Source: Pseudomonas paeninsulae (lineage in GTDB: Bacteria > Pseudomonadota > Gammaproteobacteria > Pseudomonadales > Pseudomonadaceae). Taken from it: a stretch of DNA of 64,000 bases. Below, in pieces: positions 1 through 8,692 of the stretch. The notes below the pieces were generated by a model. The model saw only the letters and a list, made by a program, of their open reading frames with translations. It searched no databases and was not told where the DNA came from. The stretch spans positions 3,584,501 to 3,648,500 of the forward strand of contig NZ_CP141799.1 of the NCBI RefSeq assembly GCF_035621475.1. Reading direction: 5' to 3'. Position 1 is the stretch's first letter. Each line of letters begins with the position of its first letter. Position numbers and translations under genes: made by a program.

Positions 1-2028
1 ACCCGCGCCGCGCTGTTGACCGGTCGTAACCATCACCGGGTCGGCAACGGGGTGATCGCCGAACTCGCCACTGACTGGGACGGTTATACCGGGGAAATCC
101 CGAAAAGCTCGGCGACTATGGCCGAAGTGCTTAAACAATACGGCTACAGCACCGCCGCCTTCGGCAAATGGCACAACACGCCACCGCTCGATACCACGGC
201 TGCCGGCCCGTTCGACACTTGGCCGACGGGTTATGGCTTTGAACATTTCTATGGTTTCCTTGCCGGCGAAACCTCGCAGTACGAACCGCGTCTGTACCGC
301 GATACCACGCCAATCGAACCACCGCGCGATCCGAAATACCACCTCAGCGAAGACCTGGCAAACCAGGCGGTAAACTGGCTCCAGAATCAGCAAACCTACG
401 CGCCGAGCAAGCCCTTCTTCCTCTACTGGACCCCGGGTGCCGTACATGGCCCGCACCAGGTGAACGCCGAGTGGGCGGACAAGTACAAGGGCAAATTCGC
501 TGGCGGCTGGGATGCCTACCGCGAGCAGACCTTTGTTCGCCAGAAGGAGCTCGGTTTTATCCCCCAGGACGCCAAGCTCACGCCGCGCCCGACTGAATTA
601 CCGGCCTGGGACAGCCTTTCCGCGGAGCAACAGCAATACCAAGCACGGTTGATGGAAGTGTACGCAGGCTTCATGGAGCACGCCGACACTCAGGCCGGAA
701 AGATCCTCGACGAACTGGAGCGCGAGGGTAAACGCGACAACACCTTGATTTTCTATGTATTCGGAGACAACGGTGCCTCTGCTGAAGGCATGGAAGGCTC
801 TATCAACGAACTGCTGTCCCAAAACGGCATTCAGGTGCCCAAGGAGCAGCAGTTAAAGGTTCTCAACGGTATGTACGGTGGTCTGCCCGCACTGGGTGGG
901 CCGACGCTTGAAAGCATGTATAGCGCCGCCTGGGCCTGGGCAGGTTCAGGGCCGTTCCCCGGCACCAAACTGGTGGCTGGCTACTTCGGTGGAACCCGTA
1001 CGCCATTGGCGGTCTCCTGGCCGAAGCAGATCAAGGCTGACGCCAAGGTTCGCGGGCAATTCCACCACGTCAACGATATCGTCCCGACGGTCTATGACAT
1101 TCTTGCCATCACCCCGCCGAAGGAGGTCAACGGCGTCGCCCAGGATCCGCTGGACGGCATCAGCATGCGTTACACATTCGGCGATGCCGAGACAAAATCG
1201 CAGAAGCTGGTGCAGTACTTCGAAGTCCTCGGCAGTCGCGGCATTTACAAGGACGGCTGGATGGCCTCGGTATTCGGCCCGCGCAAACCTTGGGTACAGG
1301 GCTTTGCCCAATTCATGGGCTGGAGCCCGGAGAACGACCAGTGGGCGCTCTACAATCTGACGAATGATTACTCGCAAGCCACTGACCTGGCCGCCAGCAA
1401 TCCAGAGAAGCTCGCCGAGTTGAAGGCCGAGTTCGATGCCCAGGCCACGGCCAACCATGTCTACCCGATCGGTGCCGGCCTTTATCCGTTCCTTAACCCG
1501 AGCGCACGGATTGCCACCAACCAACGCGAATGGCATTTCAGCGACCGTATCAACCGCCTGCCGGAGTTCGCCGCGCCCAACCTGCGCAACCAGAACAATA
1601 CGGTCGTGGTGGAGGCCGTAGTACCGGCAAATGCCAGTGGCGTGCTGTATGCCATGGGCGGTATCGGTGGCGGCGTGAGTCTGTATCTGGATGACGGCTA
1701 TCTGGTCTACGAGTACAACGCGCTAGCCATCGCTCGAGTCAAACTGCGTTCGGCTGAGAAAGTGCCAGCGGGCAAGGTCAGCATCGAAGTGCTCACTGCG
1801 ATGGCGTCGGCCAAGCCTGGCTCACCGGCCAGCCTCAGCCTGCGTTTGAATGGCCAGGAAGTCGCCAAGGGTGCCACGCCCTTCACGCCACCCCTGACCT
1901 TCACCGCCAGTGAGACCTTCGACGTGGCCAAAGACCTTGGCTCGCCGGTATCCCTCGACTACTTTGAGCGCGCGCCCTTCGCCTTCAACGGCAAGGTCAA
2001 CGACGTGCACGTCGCCTACACCCCTTGA
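1..2028 (+). CDS. Arylsulfatase (Cys-type sulfatase), 5' end outside window
   Basis: The reading frame is open from base 1, so the start lies upstream. The first visible residues, TRAALLTGRN, are the second half of the sulfatase signature C-x-P-x-R-A-A-L-L-T-G-R; the Cys that becomes formylglycine should lie just left of the window. Further alkaline-phosphatase-fold marks are AFGKWH near residue 50 and FGDNGAS near residue 255, which carry metal and substrate ligands. About 675 residues are visible, longer than the roughly 540-residue AtsA type, with a C-terminal beta-rich extension. It should hydrolyse a sulfate ester, probably in the periplasm, although the signal peptide is out of view. 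The maturase at 3340 would install the formylglycine if the family assignment holds. A hairpin terminator follows. Confidence 0.9.
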   Translation, partial: TRAALLTGRNHHRVGNGVIAELATDWDGYTGEIPKSSATMAEVLKQYGYSTAAFGKWHNTPPLDTTAAGPFDTWPTGYGFEHFYGFLAGETSQYEPRLYRDTTPIEPPRDPKYHLSEDLANQAVNWLQNQQTYAPSKPFFLYWTPGAVHGPHQVNAEWADKYKGKFAGGWDAYREQTFVRQKELGFIPQDAKLTPRPTELPAWDSLSAEQQQYQARLMEVYAGFMEHADTQAGKILDELEREGKRDNTLIFYVFGDNGASAEGMEGSINELLSQNGIQVPKEQQLKVLNGMYGGLPALGGPTLESMYSAAWAWAGSGPFPGTKLVAGYFGGTRTPLAVSWPKQIKADAKVRGQFHHVNDIVPTVYDILAITPPKEVNGVAQDPLDGISMRYTFGDAETKSQKLVQYFEVLGSRGIYKDGWMASVFGPRKPWVQGFAQFMGWSPENDQWALYNLTNDYSQATDLAASNPEKLAELKAEFDAQATANHVYPIGAGLYPFLNPSARIATNQREWHFSDRINRLPEFAAPNLRNQNNTVVVEAVVPANASGVLYAMGGIGGGVSLYLDDGYLVYEYNALAIARVKLRSAEKVPAGKVSIEVLTAMASAKPGSPASLSLRLNGQEVAKGATPFTPPLTFTASETFDVAKDLGSPVSLDYFERAPFAFNGKVNDVHVAYTP

Positions 2029-2038
2029 GTCGGTGACG

Positions 2039-2068
2039 GCCGCCCTGGGCTAACCGGGGCGGCTTTTG
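2039..2068 (+). terminator. Rho-independent terminator after arylsulfatase
   Basis: A GCCGCCC / GGGGCGGC stem around a short loop is followed by TTTTG, 11 bases past the sulfatase stop codon. It separates the sulfatase from the decayed genes that follow. Confidence 0.7.
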
Positions 2069-2113
2069 CGGTACACGCCCGCTATCAAAACCTCCTGAGC
2101 GACGGATTCCGAC

Positions 2114-2537
2114 ATGAGTTTCGTTGCCTCACTCAATCAGATTGTCCTGTCTGTGGTCGATCTACGATTGGCCGAGCACTGGTTCCGCTAAGGCTTCGGC
2201 CTGGCCGAAACCGACATTCCCTTACATAGCCCGGAACACGAAGCACTTTGGGGGCTGGCCGGGGCTCAGCAAAACAGCCGCGTATTTCTCGCCGGTGATG
2301 TGTTGCTGGAAGTCGTGCAATACCTGCAACCGCTCGGCAAACCCTGGCTGGAGAGCTATCGAATCCCTGACCAGGGCATCTCAATGCTTTCGACGCACAC
2401 AACAAACAGGACTTGATGACGGTTTACCACCGCGCCTGTGCCGGCGGCGCCCGACTGAATTTTCGCCCCGGGTGGTGTACGTCAACAACGGCCAGGGTTT
2501 CTCCTACGAGGTACTGTGGTTGAAGCCGGGGATTGCG
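2114..2537 (+). pseudogene. Decayed VOC (glyoxalase/dioxygenase-fold) gene
   Basis: Translation from the ATG at 2114 gives LNQIVLSVVDLRLAEHW, a VOC-domain start that closely resembles the intact VOC protein at 10653-12065. An in-frame TAA interrupts it at 2189. After that stop the same frame continues as HEALWGLAGA and VLLEVVQYL until about 2390. The rest is spread over two other frames (AFDAHNKQDLMTVYHRA, then VVYVNNGQGFSYEVLWLKPG), so at least two frameshifts are present. The 3' end runs directly into SDR-type sequence. It is a dead relative of the VOC gene in the same island. Confidence 0.8.
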
Positions 2538-2540
2538 TTC

Positions 2541-3227
2541 TCATTGAGGTTGAAGCCCTGGGTGCTTCCTACGTGCCCCATGCGCTTGAGGTGTCGAGTG
2601 AAAGCGCGATGCAGGCGCTTGCCGGCCATATTCACGCCACCCTGGGCACTCTCGATGTACTGATCAACAACGCCGGCATCAGCTACCTCGGCCAGTTTCT
2701 CAAAAGCGACCTGGCCCACTGCCGACGGGTCATGGATATCAACGTGATGGGCGTGGTGCATGGTTGTTAACACTTCATCCCGCAGATGATCCAGGCCGGT
2801 GGCCTTCGTCATGTGCTGAATGTGGCTTCGGTTGCAGGCATCTATCCCTCGCCGACGATGGCTGCCTACGCGGCCTCAAAACATGCAGTATTCGGCTTCA
2901 ATGAAGTACTGAAGATGGAACTGGCCAACACCAGCGTCAGCGTCACCACGGTCTGCCCTGGTATCATCAATAGCCGATCACCCATGCCCGCAACAACATC
3001 TCGTCGTCGATCACCGATGAACAGCTCGCCCGCCTGCAGGCTTATTACCAAGCCAAGGGCTGCGAGCCTGATCTGGTCGCCGAAGGCATGGTGCGCGCCG
3101 TACTGAAAGGTCAGGACCTGTTGCTGATCAGGCCCTTCGCCGAGCTGTTTTTTTATCTGAGCGTGTATCCCTTGGCCTGATGCGCCGGGTGATCCTGCGC
3201 GACGTGCGGAAAATTGGCTACCTCTGA
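2541..3227 (+). pseudogene. Decayed short-chain dehydrogenase (SDR), N-terminus deleted
   Basis: The SDR core is legible: VLINNAGISYLG, the stretch MDINVMGVVHG followed by an in-frame TAA at 2768, then VASVAG and YAASKHAVFGF with the catalytic Tyr and Lys, and VCPGI. After about 2970 the frame shifts; ITHARNNISSSITDEQ and AVLKGQDLLLI are read in another frame, and the usual C-terminus LMRRVILRDVRKIGYL ends at 3227 after a further shift. The Rossmann GxxxGxG N-terminus is missing, and the sequence joins directly to the VOC remnant, which indicates a deletion that fused two neighbouring genes. Confidence 0.8.
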
Positions 3228-3237
3228 CCGCCCCCTG

Positions 3238-3258
3238 CCCCCCCGTCGCGGGGGGGGG
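3238..3258. promoter_or_regulatory. C7-N5-G9 palindrome upstream of sulfatase maturase
   Basis: A run of seven C, five other bases (GTCGC) and nine G lies about 80 bases before the maturase start. Similar C6/G7 palindromes flank the LuxR-type regulator gene (17379-17396 and 20304-20323). No T-run follows, so a terminator is less likely than a protein-binding site. Function is inferred from recurrence only. Confidence 0.35.
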
Positions 3259-3339
3259 CTACGGGGCGGTGGCCCCTTAGCCTGTAAGCGAACCGCAGCG
3301 GCCTGCTGAGCGGTCTGCACAGCACGCGGGAACCCAGCC

Positions 3340-4614
3340 ATGCTCACCACCGACGCCACGCCTCAAGGCCTGCACCTTATGGCCAAACCGATCGGGCCGA
3401 TCTGCAACCTCGACTGCAGCTACTGCTTCTATCTGGAAAAGGAGCAGCAATACCCGCCGCGCGAGCGCTTCAGCATGCCCGATGAGGTGCTGCGCGCTTA
3501 TGTGCAGCGTTATATCGCCGCCCAGAACAGCCCCGAAGTCGAGTTCACCTGGCAGGGCGGCGAGCCGACGCTGCTTGGGCTGGAGTATTTCCAACACGCG
3601 GTCAGCTACCAACGCCAGTTCGCTGGCGGCAAGATTATCCGCAACACCCTGCAGACCAACGGCACCCTGCTCGACGACGATTGGTGCGCCTTTCTCGCCC
3701 GCGAGAATTTCATGGTTGGCCTCAGCCTCGACGGCCCGCGCGAGGTGCATGACCTCTATCGGCCAGACAAACGTGGGCGTTCGAGTTTCGACGATGTCAT
3801 GCGCGGCCTCGGCCTGCTGAAGAAGCACGAGGTCGAGTTCAATGTACTGGTCACCGTGGCCCGCGAGGTGGCCCATTACCCACTGCAGGTTTATCGCTTC
3901 CTCAAGGCCGAGGGAGTTCGGCATATCCAATTCAATCCAGTGGTGGAACGCCAGCCGAGCCAACCCGAAGTCAGCCAGGGCCTGCACTTCGCCACCCCAC
4001 CGGAACTGCGCTTACGCGCCGTGCCCGAACCCGCGGCAGTGACTGTTCAGAGTGTCGAACCTGAGCGTTATGGCGACTTCCTGATTGCCATCTTCAACGA
4101 ATGGGTACGCCAGGATGTCGGCAATATCCACGTGATGAATTTCGAATGGGCCCTGGCTTCCTGGTGCCAACTGCCGCCTTCCGTGTGCCTGTTTAGCCCA
4201 CGCTGCGGCAAGGCTGCGATCGTCGAGCACGACGGTAGCGTCTATTCCTGCGATCACTTCATGTACCCGGAGTACCGCTTGGGCAATATCCAGACGGATG
4301 ATCCTGCAGCCCTGCTCGCCTCACCCGCGCAACTGGCCTTCGGCGCGGCCAAGGAAGAAACGCTGCCAACCTATTGCCTAAAGTGCGACTACCGCTTCGC
4401 TTGCCATGGCGAGTGCCCGAAGAATCGCTTCATGAGCGCACCCAACGGCGAACCTGGCCTCAACTACCTGTGCCCGAGTTACAAGAAGTATTTCCACCAT
4501 CTAACGCCCTACATGAACGCCATGGCCAAGCTGGTGAGCCATGGCCAACCAGTCGCGCTGATCATGCAGGCCTTCGCCGGCCCGCTGCTGGTTCCTCTCG
4601 GGCCCCAGCCCTAG
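3340..4614 (+). CDS. Anaerobic-type sulfatase-maturing enzyme (radical SAM, SPASM domain)
   Basis: This 424-residue protein has the radical SAM cluster motif CNLDCSYC near residue 24 and the C-terminal SPASM-type cysteines (SVYSCDH and YCLKCDYRFACHGECPKNRF). WQGGEPTLLG is the usual glycine-rich SAM-binding strand. The length and layout match the anSME/AslB family, which oxidises a Cys or Ser of a sulfatase to formylglycine using S-adenosylmethionine and iron-sulfur clusters in the cytoplasm. Its natural partner is the Cys-type arylsulfatase that ends at 2028; both genes are on the plus strand, separated only by pseudogenes, so they were probably once part of one transcription unit. Confidence 0.92.
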   Translation: MLTTDATPQGLHLMAKPIGPICNLDCSYCFYLEKEQQYPPRERFSMPDEVLRAYVQRYIAAQNSPEVEFTWQGGEPTLLGLEYFQHAVSYQRQFAGGKIIRNTLQTNGTLLDDDWCAFLARENFMVGLSLDGPREVHDLYRPDKRGRSSFDDVMRGLGLLKKHEVEFNVLVTVAREVAHYPLQVYRFLKAEGVRHIQFNPVVERQPSQPEVSQGLHFATPPELRLRAVPEPAAVTVQSVEPERYGDFLIAIFNEWVRQDVGNIHVMNFEWALASWCQLPPSVCLFSPRCGKAAIVEHDGSVYSCDHFMYPEYRLGNIQTDDPAALLASPAQLAFGAAKEETLPTYCLKCDYRFACHGECPKNRFMSAPNGEPGLNYLCPSYKKYFHHLTPYMNAMAKLVSHGQPVALIMQAFAGPLLVPLGPQP

Positions 4615-4616
4615 AC

Positions 4617-4756
4617 CGCCGCCAAGACCAGGCAGCGGCGCTTGTTACTGATCGTCTCGACCTACGGCCTGCTCGGCATCGGCTGGATTCTGCTTTCCGA
4701 CAGGCTGCATGGAACCGATCAGCTAGCCGGCTTGTACCAGACTGGCGAGGTATAGG
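4617..4756 (+). pseudogene. Remnant of a membrane sensor N-terminus
   Basis: Just after the maturase stop, one frame reads RRLLLIVSTYGLLGIGW followed by ILLSDRL and then stops at 4756. The hydrophobic segment ending in W-I-L-L-S-D is typical of the N-terminal membrane segment of PAS/GGDEF or histidine-kinase sensors. It has no good start, and its end overlaps the 3' end of the opposite-strand DUF3604 gene, so it is likely a stump left by a rearrangement. The assignment rests on one short motif. Confidence 0.35.
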
Positions 4757-6626
4757 CCCGTTCCTGCAGAACCATGGTGGTTCCTTTGAGCGCCTCGGCA
4801 CCCAGACGCTTGACGTCATAGGCGGTCCAGCGCGGGGTGGGGATCTCCAGTACGCGTCCGTAATAGAACGCCGACTGCGCCGGGTCGAACTCGGGATCCT
4901 GCCACACGGCGACCAGTTCCGAGGCACCGATGCTGTTGCTCCAGGTCGCGTTGGCAATGTCCACGGTACTGCCTACCGGCGGCAGCTTACCGCTGGCATC
5001 GAGCTTGCGTTCACTGCCCCAGGCCACGTCATAGACCTTTTCGTGCAGCTTGCCGGAAGCATCCAGCCAGCCCTTGACGATCTGGTAACGGTCGAGGTTC
5101 GCGCCGATCGGATCTTTGAGCGCAGCCACCAGGAAACTGGGTGCTTTGCCGGCTGGCGCCAGGGACAGTTCAGCCCCCATGGGCACGCCCTTGCGATAGC
5201 CAGCATCGGCTAGGCTGCGGCTCTGCAGGTCGGTCTGGTTGAAATCCCAGCCGGCGAATAGGCGCACGCTCATTCGCGGCCCAGTGGTGCCATAGGTCTC
5301 GCGGCGCTGCATCGCATCCCAGATCGACTCACGGGTGTTTTCCTTGGCCCACACCGCCGCGTAGCCCGAAGCGGAAACCTCCCAGTCCATGACCTTGACG
5401 CCGCTCTGGACATTATTGAAGAAGGGCTTGCTCAGGCGCTTCGGGCTTGGCTCCTGAGAGGCGGTCTTGCCGAAGAAGTTGTCCTCCTCGATGGCGACCA
5501 AGCCATTGTGCGAGTCAGTACTGCCGATCATGCCGAACTGATAGGGGTTGGTGCCGAGCTCCTGCTGCAGCTTGAGACCGTTGAGTAGCGCCGAGCGCGC
5601 GTACTCGAACTCGAGCATGTCCGGCTGCTTGGCCACGCTGCCATCCAGATTGCCTTTGTCCCAGCGCTCGAAGTCGGCGAACTCGTCGTTCGGCGAGAGC
5701 TGTGGATGGGTTTCACCATCCCCTTTGGTCTGGGTGACCTCATAGAGCGGCTCCCAGCGCGCGCGCTGCTCAGCATAGACCTGATCCACCGGCTTGCCGG
5801 TAAAGGACTCGATCAGCGGGAACATGCGGCCATTGGACAGGTTGCCGTTGTGGGCGATGGCCAGTACCTGGCCCCCGGTCTTGGCCTCGTAATCACTCAT
5901 CCACTGCCAGAGGTCGCGCGGGTTGTCGCTGCCCAGTGGTTTGAGGGTGGTAAAGGGCTCGATCTGCGCAACCTTGTCGCCGTTGTCACGGAAAATGACG
6001 TTGCGGTGCAGGTTGTTGGCACCACTGTTGGAGGTCCACTCGTAGCCGAGCAACGCTGTGAAACGACCCGGTTCGTTGTAGGCCTCGGCCGCACTCACCG
6101 ACTCCTGCCAGGCATTGCGGAAGGTCTCGGAGCCAGGCACGGGCAGCAACTGCTTGGACAGGGTGCCATTGCCGAAACTGGTGATGAGCTCTATGGCGGC
6201 CTGGGCGGCCTGGCCATTGCGGATCATTTCATGCAGTTTGCGCCCCTGCTCATCGGCCATGACCGATGGTGCACCGGAGACCAGCAACGGATAGAGGCCA
6301 TAGCCATCGGAGTGGTCAGCCACCACCAGGAAGTCCAGCGGCCGCGCCAGTTTTACCGGCTGTCCGCTGGACGCGGATACCTGCTCGCCGCGGGCGAAGC
6401 GATATGCCTCCTGCGGTCCCAGGCGCGCACCGAAGACCCCGGCGTCCAAGGACTGGGAGGTGTGCAGATGGGTATCACCAAACAGCGGGCGAGTTGGATA
6501 GTCACGCCCGACATTGGGCGAATAGGCCGGGGACGCCTTAGCCGGTGCGCTCTGGTCTGCCACGACGGGCAGCGCACCCGCCAGTGCGACGGCGCAGGCA
6601 AGGTACTTGAGAGAATACAGGTGCAT
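4719..6626 (-). CDS. DUF3604 family exported protein, PHP-like metal motifs
   Basis: A 635-residue protein with a signal peptide (hydrophobic segment up to about residue 23). Motifs resembling PHP metallo-phosphoesterases occur in order: FGDTHLHTS near residue 50, VVADHSDGYGL near 100, AIAHNGNLSNG near 258 and GSTDSHNG near 367. These His/Asp sets would bind two or three metal ions. The family is DUF3604, with no established reaction known to me, and often lies near sulfatases or lipid catabolic genes. Here it heads a minus-strand unit in which hupE-like and isomerase genes lie immediately upstream. A role in hydrolysing a periplasmic ester is inference. Confidence 0.85.
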   Translation of the reverse strand: MHLYSLKYLACAVALAGALPVVADQSAPAKASPAYSPNVGRDYPTRPLFGDTHLHTSQSLDAGVFGARLGPQEAYRFARGEQVSASSGQPVKLARPLDFLVVADHSDGYGLYPLLVSGAPSVMADEQGRKLHEMIRNGQAAQAAIELITSFGNGTLSKQLLPVPGSETFRNAWQESVSAAEAYNEPGRFTALLGYEWTSNSGANNLHRNVIFRDNGDKVAQIEPFTTLKPLGSDNPRDLWQWMSDYEAKTGGQVLAIAHNGNLSNGRMFPLIESFTGKPVDQVYAEQRARWEPLYEVTQTKGDGETHPQLSPNDEFADFERWDKGNLDGSVAKQPDMLEFEYARSALLNGLKLQQELGTNPYQFGMIGSTDSHNGLVAIEEDNFFGKTASQEPSPKRLSKPFFNNVQSGVKVMDWEVSASGYAAVWAKENTRESIWDAMQRRETYGTTGPRMSVRLFAGWDFNQTDLQSRSLADAGYRKGVPMGAELSLAPAGKAPSFLVAALKDPIGANLDRYQIVKGWLDASGKLHEKVYDVAWGSERKLDASGKLPPVGSTVDIANATWSNSIGASELVAVWQDPEFDPAQSAFYYGRVLEIPTPRWTAYDVKRLGAEALKGTTMVLQERAYTSPVWYKPAS

Positions 6627-6645
6627 GTGAATCTCCTTTATTTCA

Positions 6646-7641
6646 CTAGAACGCCACGACGCGCTGGATGACCCAGGTCATCGCCACGCTACCAAGGACA
6701 TAGGGCAACAACAGACGAGGCCACTGCAGAGTCTGCGGCCACAAGAGTCGAAACACGTAGCGCAGCAACAGGACTACTAGAATGAAGAGCAGTTGCCCGC
6801 TCTCCACGCCAAGATTGAACGCCAGCAGCGCCAGCGGTATGCCGACCTGCGGCAAGCCCACTTCCTGCAAGGCACTGGCGAAACCCAGCCCGTGCAGTAG
6901 GCCGAAGGCAAAGGCCACCAGCCAGGGAGCGCGCATGGCCAGCCCTGCGCCACCCCGCCGCTGACGCACCACCTCAGCGGCGACAAAAACGATGCTGAGC
7001 GCGATGACCGCCTCCACCGGTGCGATCGATACCCGCAGCAGATCCAGGGTCGCCAGGCTCAGAGTGATCGAGTGCGCCACGGTGAATGCCGTGACTGTCC
7101 AGACCAGCCTGCGCACGCCGCTGACGAGCAGCAGCAGGGCGAGGACGAAGAACAGGTGATCGATGCCAATGAGAATGTGCTCGACACCAAGGACGAAGTA
7201 GCTGGCAGCCAACTCCAGCAGGCCGGGCGTCGCGGTCACGTTGAACGCGGGCTGTGCCGCCGACAGGCGCGCACTCTGCTGCGAACCGTCGAGGCGACTG
7301 ATGCGCACCAGTACGTCCGCGGAAACCTCAGTCAGGCCAGCGACTGTGATGTTCTTGCCAGCCAGACCGGTCGGACAATCGATCTGCCAACGCTGCACGA
7401 AGCTGTTGTCGCCGAGCACAACCTGCACACCGCCGGCCGGGCACTGCTCGGACAGTTGCAAGCGCAGGGCCAGACGGCTGTCGCCGAGCGCCGGCAGCTT
7501 CCATAGCACGCTGTAGCGCTCGCTGGAAACCTCATCCAGTTGCAGATAACCAAGGCGCAACTCGTGCGCGGCAAGCAGCTGCGACCAGCCGGCGGCGAGC
7601 GCGCCGATGACCAACAGAACACGGAGTCCGCGCCATCTCAT
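6646..7641 (-). CDS. HupE/UreJ family membrane protein
   Basis: This 331-residue protein has a signal-like N-terminus, a soluble domain of roughly 120 residues, and then about six membrane helices. The helices carry the His-rich HupE/UreJ_2 patterns GVEHILIGIDHLFFVLAL, FTVAHSITLSLA and FGLLHGLGFA. HupE-type proteins are metal (nickel or cobalt) permeases or proteins of unknown transport role. Its start overlaps the stop of the isomerase gene by four bases (ATGA) and it lies 19 bases before the DUF3604 gene, so the three are co-transcribed. The conserved trio suggests help in metallating or folding an exported metalloenzyme, but this is inference. Confidence 0.85.
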   Translation of the reverse strand: MRWRGLRVLLVIGALAAGWSQLLAAHELRLGYLQLDEVSSERYSVLWKLPALGDSRLALRLQLSEQCPAGGVQVVLGDNSFVQRWQIDCPTGLAGKNITVAGLTEVSADVLVRISRLDGSQQSARLSAAQPAFNVTATPGLLELAASYFVLGVEHILIGIDHLFFVLALLLLVSGVRRLVWTVTAFTVAHSITLSLATLDLLRVSIAPVEAVIALSIVFVAAEVVRQRRGGAGLAMRAPWLVAFAFGLLHGLGFASALQEVGLPQVGIPLALLAFNLGVESGQLLFILVVLLLRYVFRLLWPQTLQWPRLLLPYVLGSVAMTWVIQRVVAF

Positions 7642-8510
7642 GGCTGCGCATCCGCTACGATGACCACCTGATAGCGCTCTTGCAGCGCGACGTAGAACTG
7701 GTCGAGCTGCTGTTGGCGCTGGTCGCGCTGCCAGGCCTGACGCAGTGGCTCGCGAACGGCGGCGAACTCGGCCTGGGCTGCCAGCTGCACCCGTTCGAGG
7801 CGAACCAGGTGCGCGCCATAGGCCGATTGCAGCGGCCCGGCCCAGCGATCCTGCGGCAGCTCACTCAAGGCGTGGCCAAAACCGCTGCCGAACAGCCGAT
7901 CCAGATCTTCGACCGAGAGATCGGCATAGATCGGTTCCAGCGCACTGCGATCGACCTCCAGCGCGTCTCGACTGTCACCGCCATTGAGCCGCGACAGCAG
8001 ACGTGCTGCCTCGGCCTGAAGATTCGCGCCATGCCTGGACGGATCGACAAAGACCTGGCTAAAGCTGTAGCGCGACGGTTGCAGGAAGGCTTCGGGATGA
8101 CGCTTCCAGTAATCTTGCAGCTGCTCCTCACTGGGTTCAGCCTGTCTGACCAGATCGGCGGTGACGAACTCCAGCCGCTGGCGCAGCAGCCGGCGGATCA
8201 CACTGTCATCCTGATCGATGTCCAGCGCCCTCGCCTCGCGCACCGCCATTTCCTCGCGCACATAGTCGCGCACCAGGCCATCCAGTTCTTCGCCCGTCGG
8301 CGGTCGCCGCCAGGCCTTGACGAAGTTGCCCTGCAGCGCGGCGAGGCGGCCATGGTCGACGACTATCTGCTGATCGGCCTCCGGCTCACCCGGCAGGACG
8401 GCATAGACACCGAACAGCAGCCCGCCCAGCAGCAGGAAATGCAGCAGCGGCTCGCGCAATGCGCGATGCAGCAACGGGATGCCAGCTTCGATGAGCTGTG
8501 CAATTGACAT
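7638..8510 (-). CDS. Membrane-anchored parvulin-like peptidyl-prolyl isomerase
   Basis: The ATG at 8510 is preceded by GGGAGAGA at good spacing and gives 290 residues; an ATG 12 codons upstream has no such site. One membrane helix (LLHFLLLGGLLFGVYAVLP) anchors a periplasmic region with a SurA/PpiC-like helical N-domain and a weak parvulin segment (YSFSQVFVDPSRHG). It should assist folding of exported proteins. It is the first gene of the isomerase-HupE-DUF3604 unit and probably serves those partners. Parvulin active-site residues are poorly conserved, so catalysis is uncertain. Confidence 0.78.
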   Translation of the reverse strand: MSIAQLIEAGIPLLHRALREPLLHFLLLGGLLFGVYAVLPGEPEADQQIVVDHGRLAALQGNFVKAWRRPPTGEELDGLVRDYVREEMAVREARALDIDQDDSVIRRLLRQRLEFVTADLVRQAEPSEEQLQDYWKRHPEAFLQPSRYSFSQVFVDPSRHGANLQAEAARLLSRLNGGDSRDALEVDRSALEPIYADLSVEDLDRLFGSGFGHALSELPQDRWAGPLQSAYGAHLVRLERVQLAAQAEFAAVREPLRQAWQRDQRQQQLDQFYVALQERYQVVIVADAQP

Positions 8511-8692
8511 GGTATCTCTCCCCAACAGGTGTATCGCCGGCGGCAAGGGTGTCGCGCCTACCGCTGTTCAATACAGCCGGTTCACCGACGCGTTTGCTTC
8601 GCCTGCAAGGCGCTACAAAGCGCCGGACAGGCGCCCCGTATCTCAAGGCACGGGGCAGACCGCACTTACTTGGCCGCCATCACCGCAGAATG

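Noticed and set aside
3231-3266. Terminator between the SDR remnant and the maturase
   Set aside because: The C-run/G-run palindrome has no following T-run and recurs near the regulator gene, so a regulatory site is the better guess.
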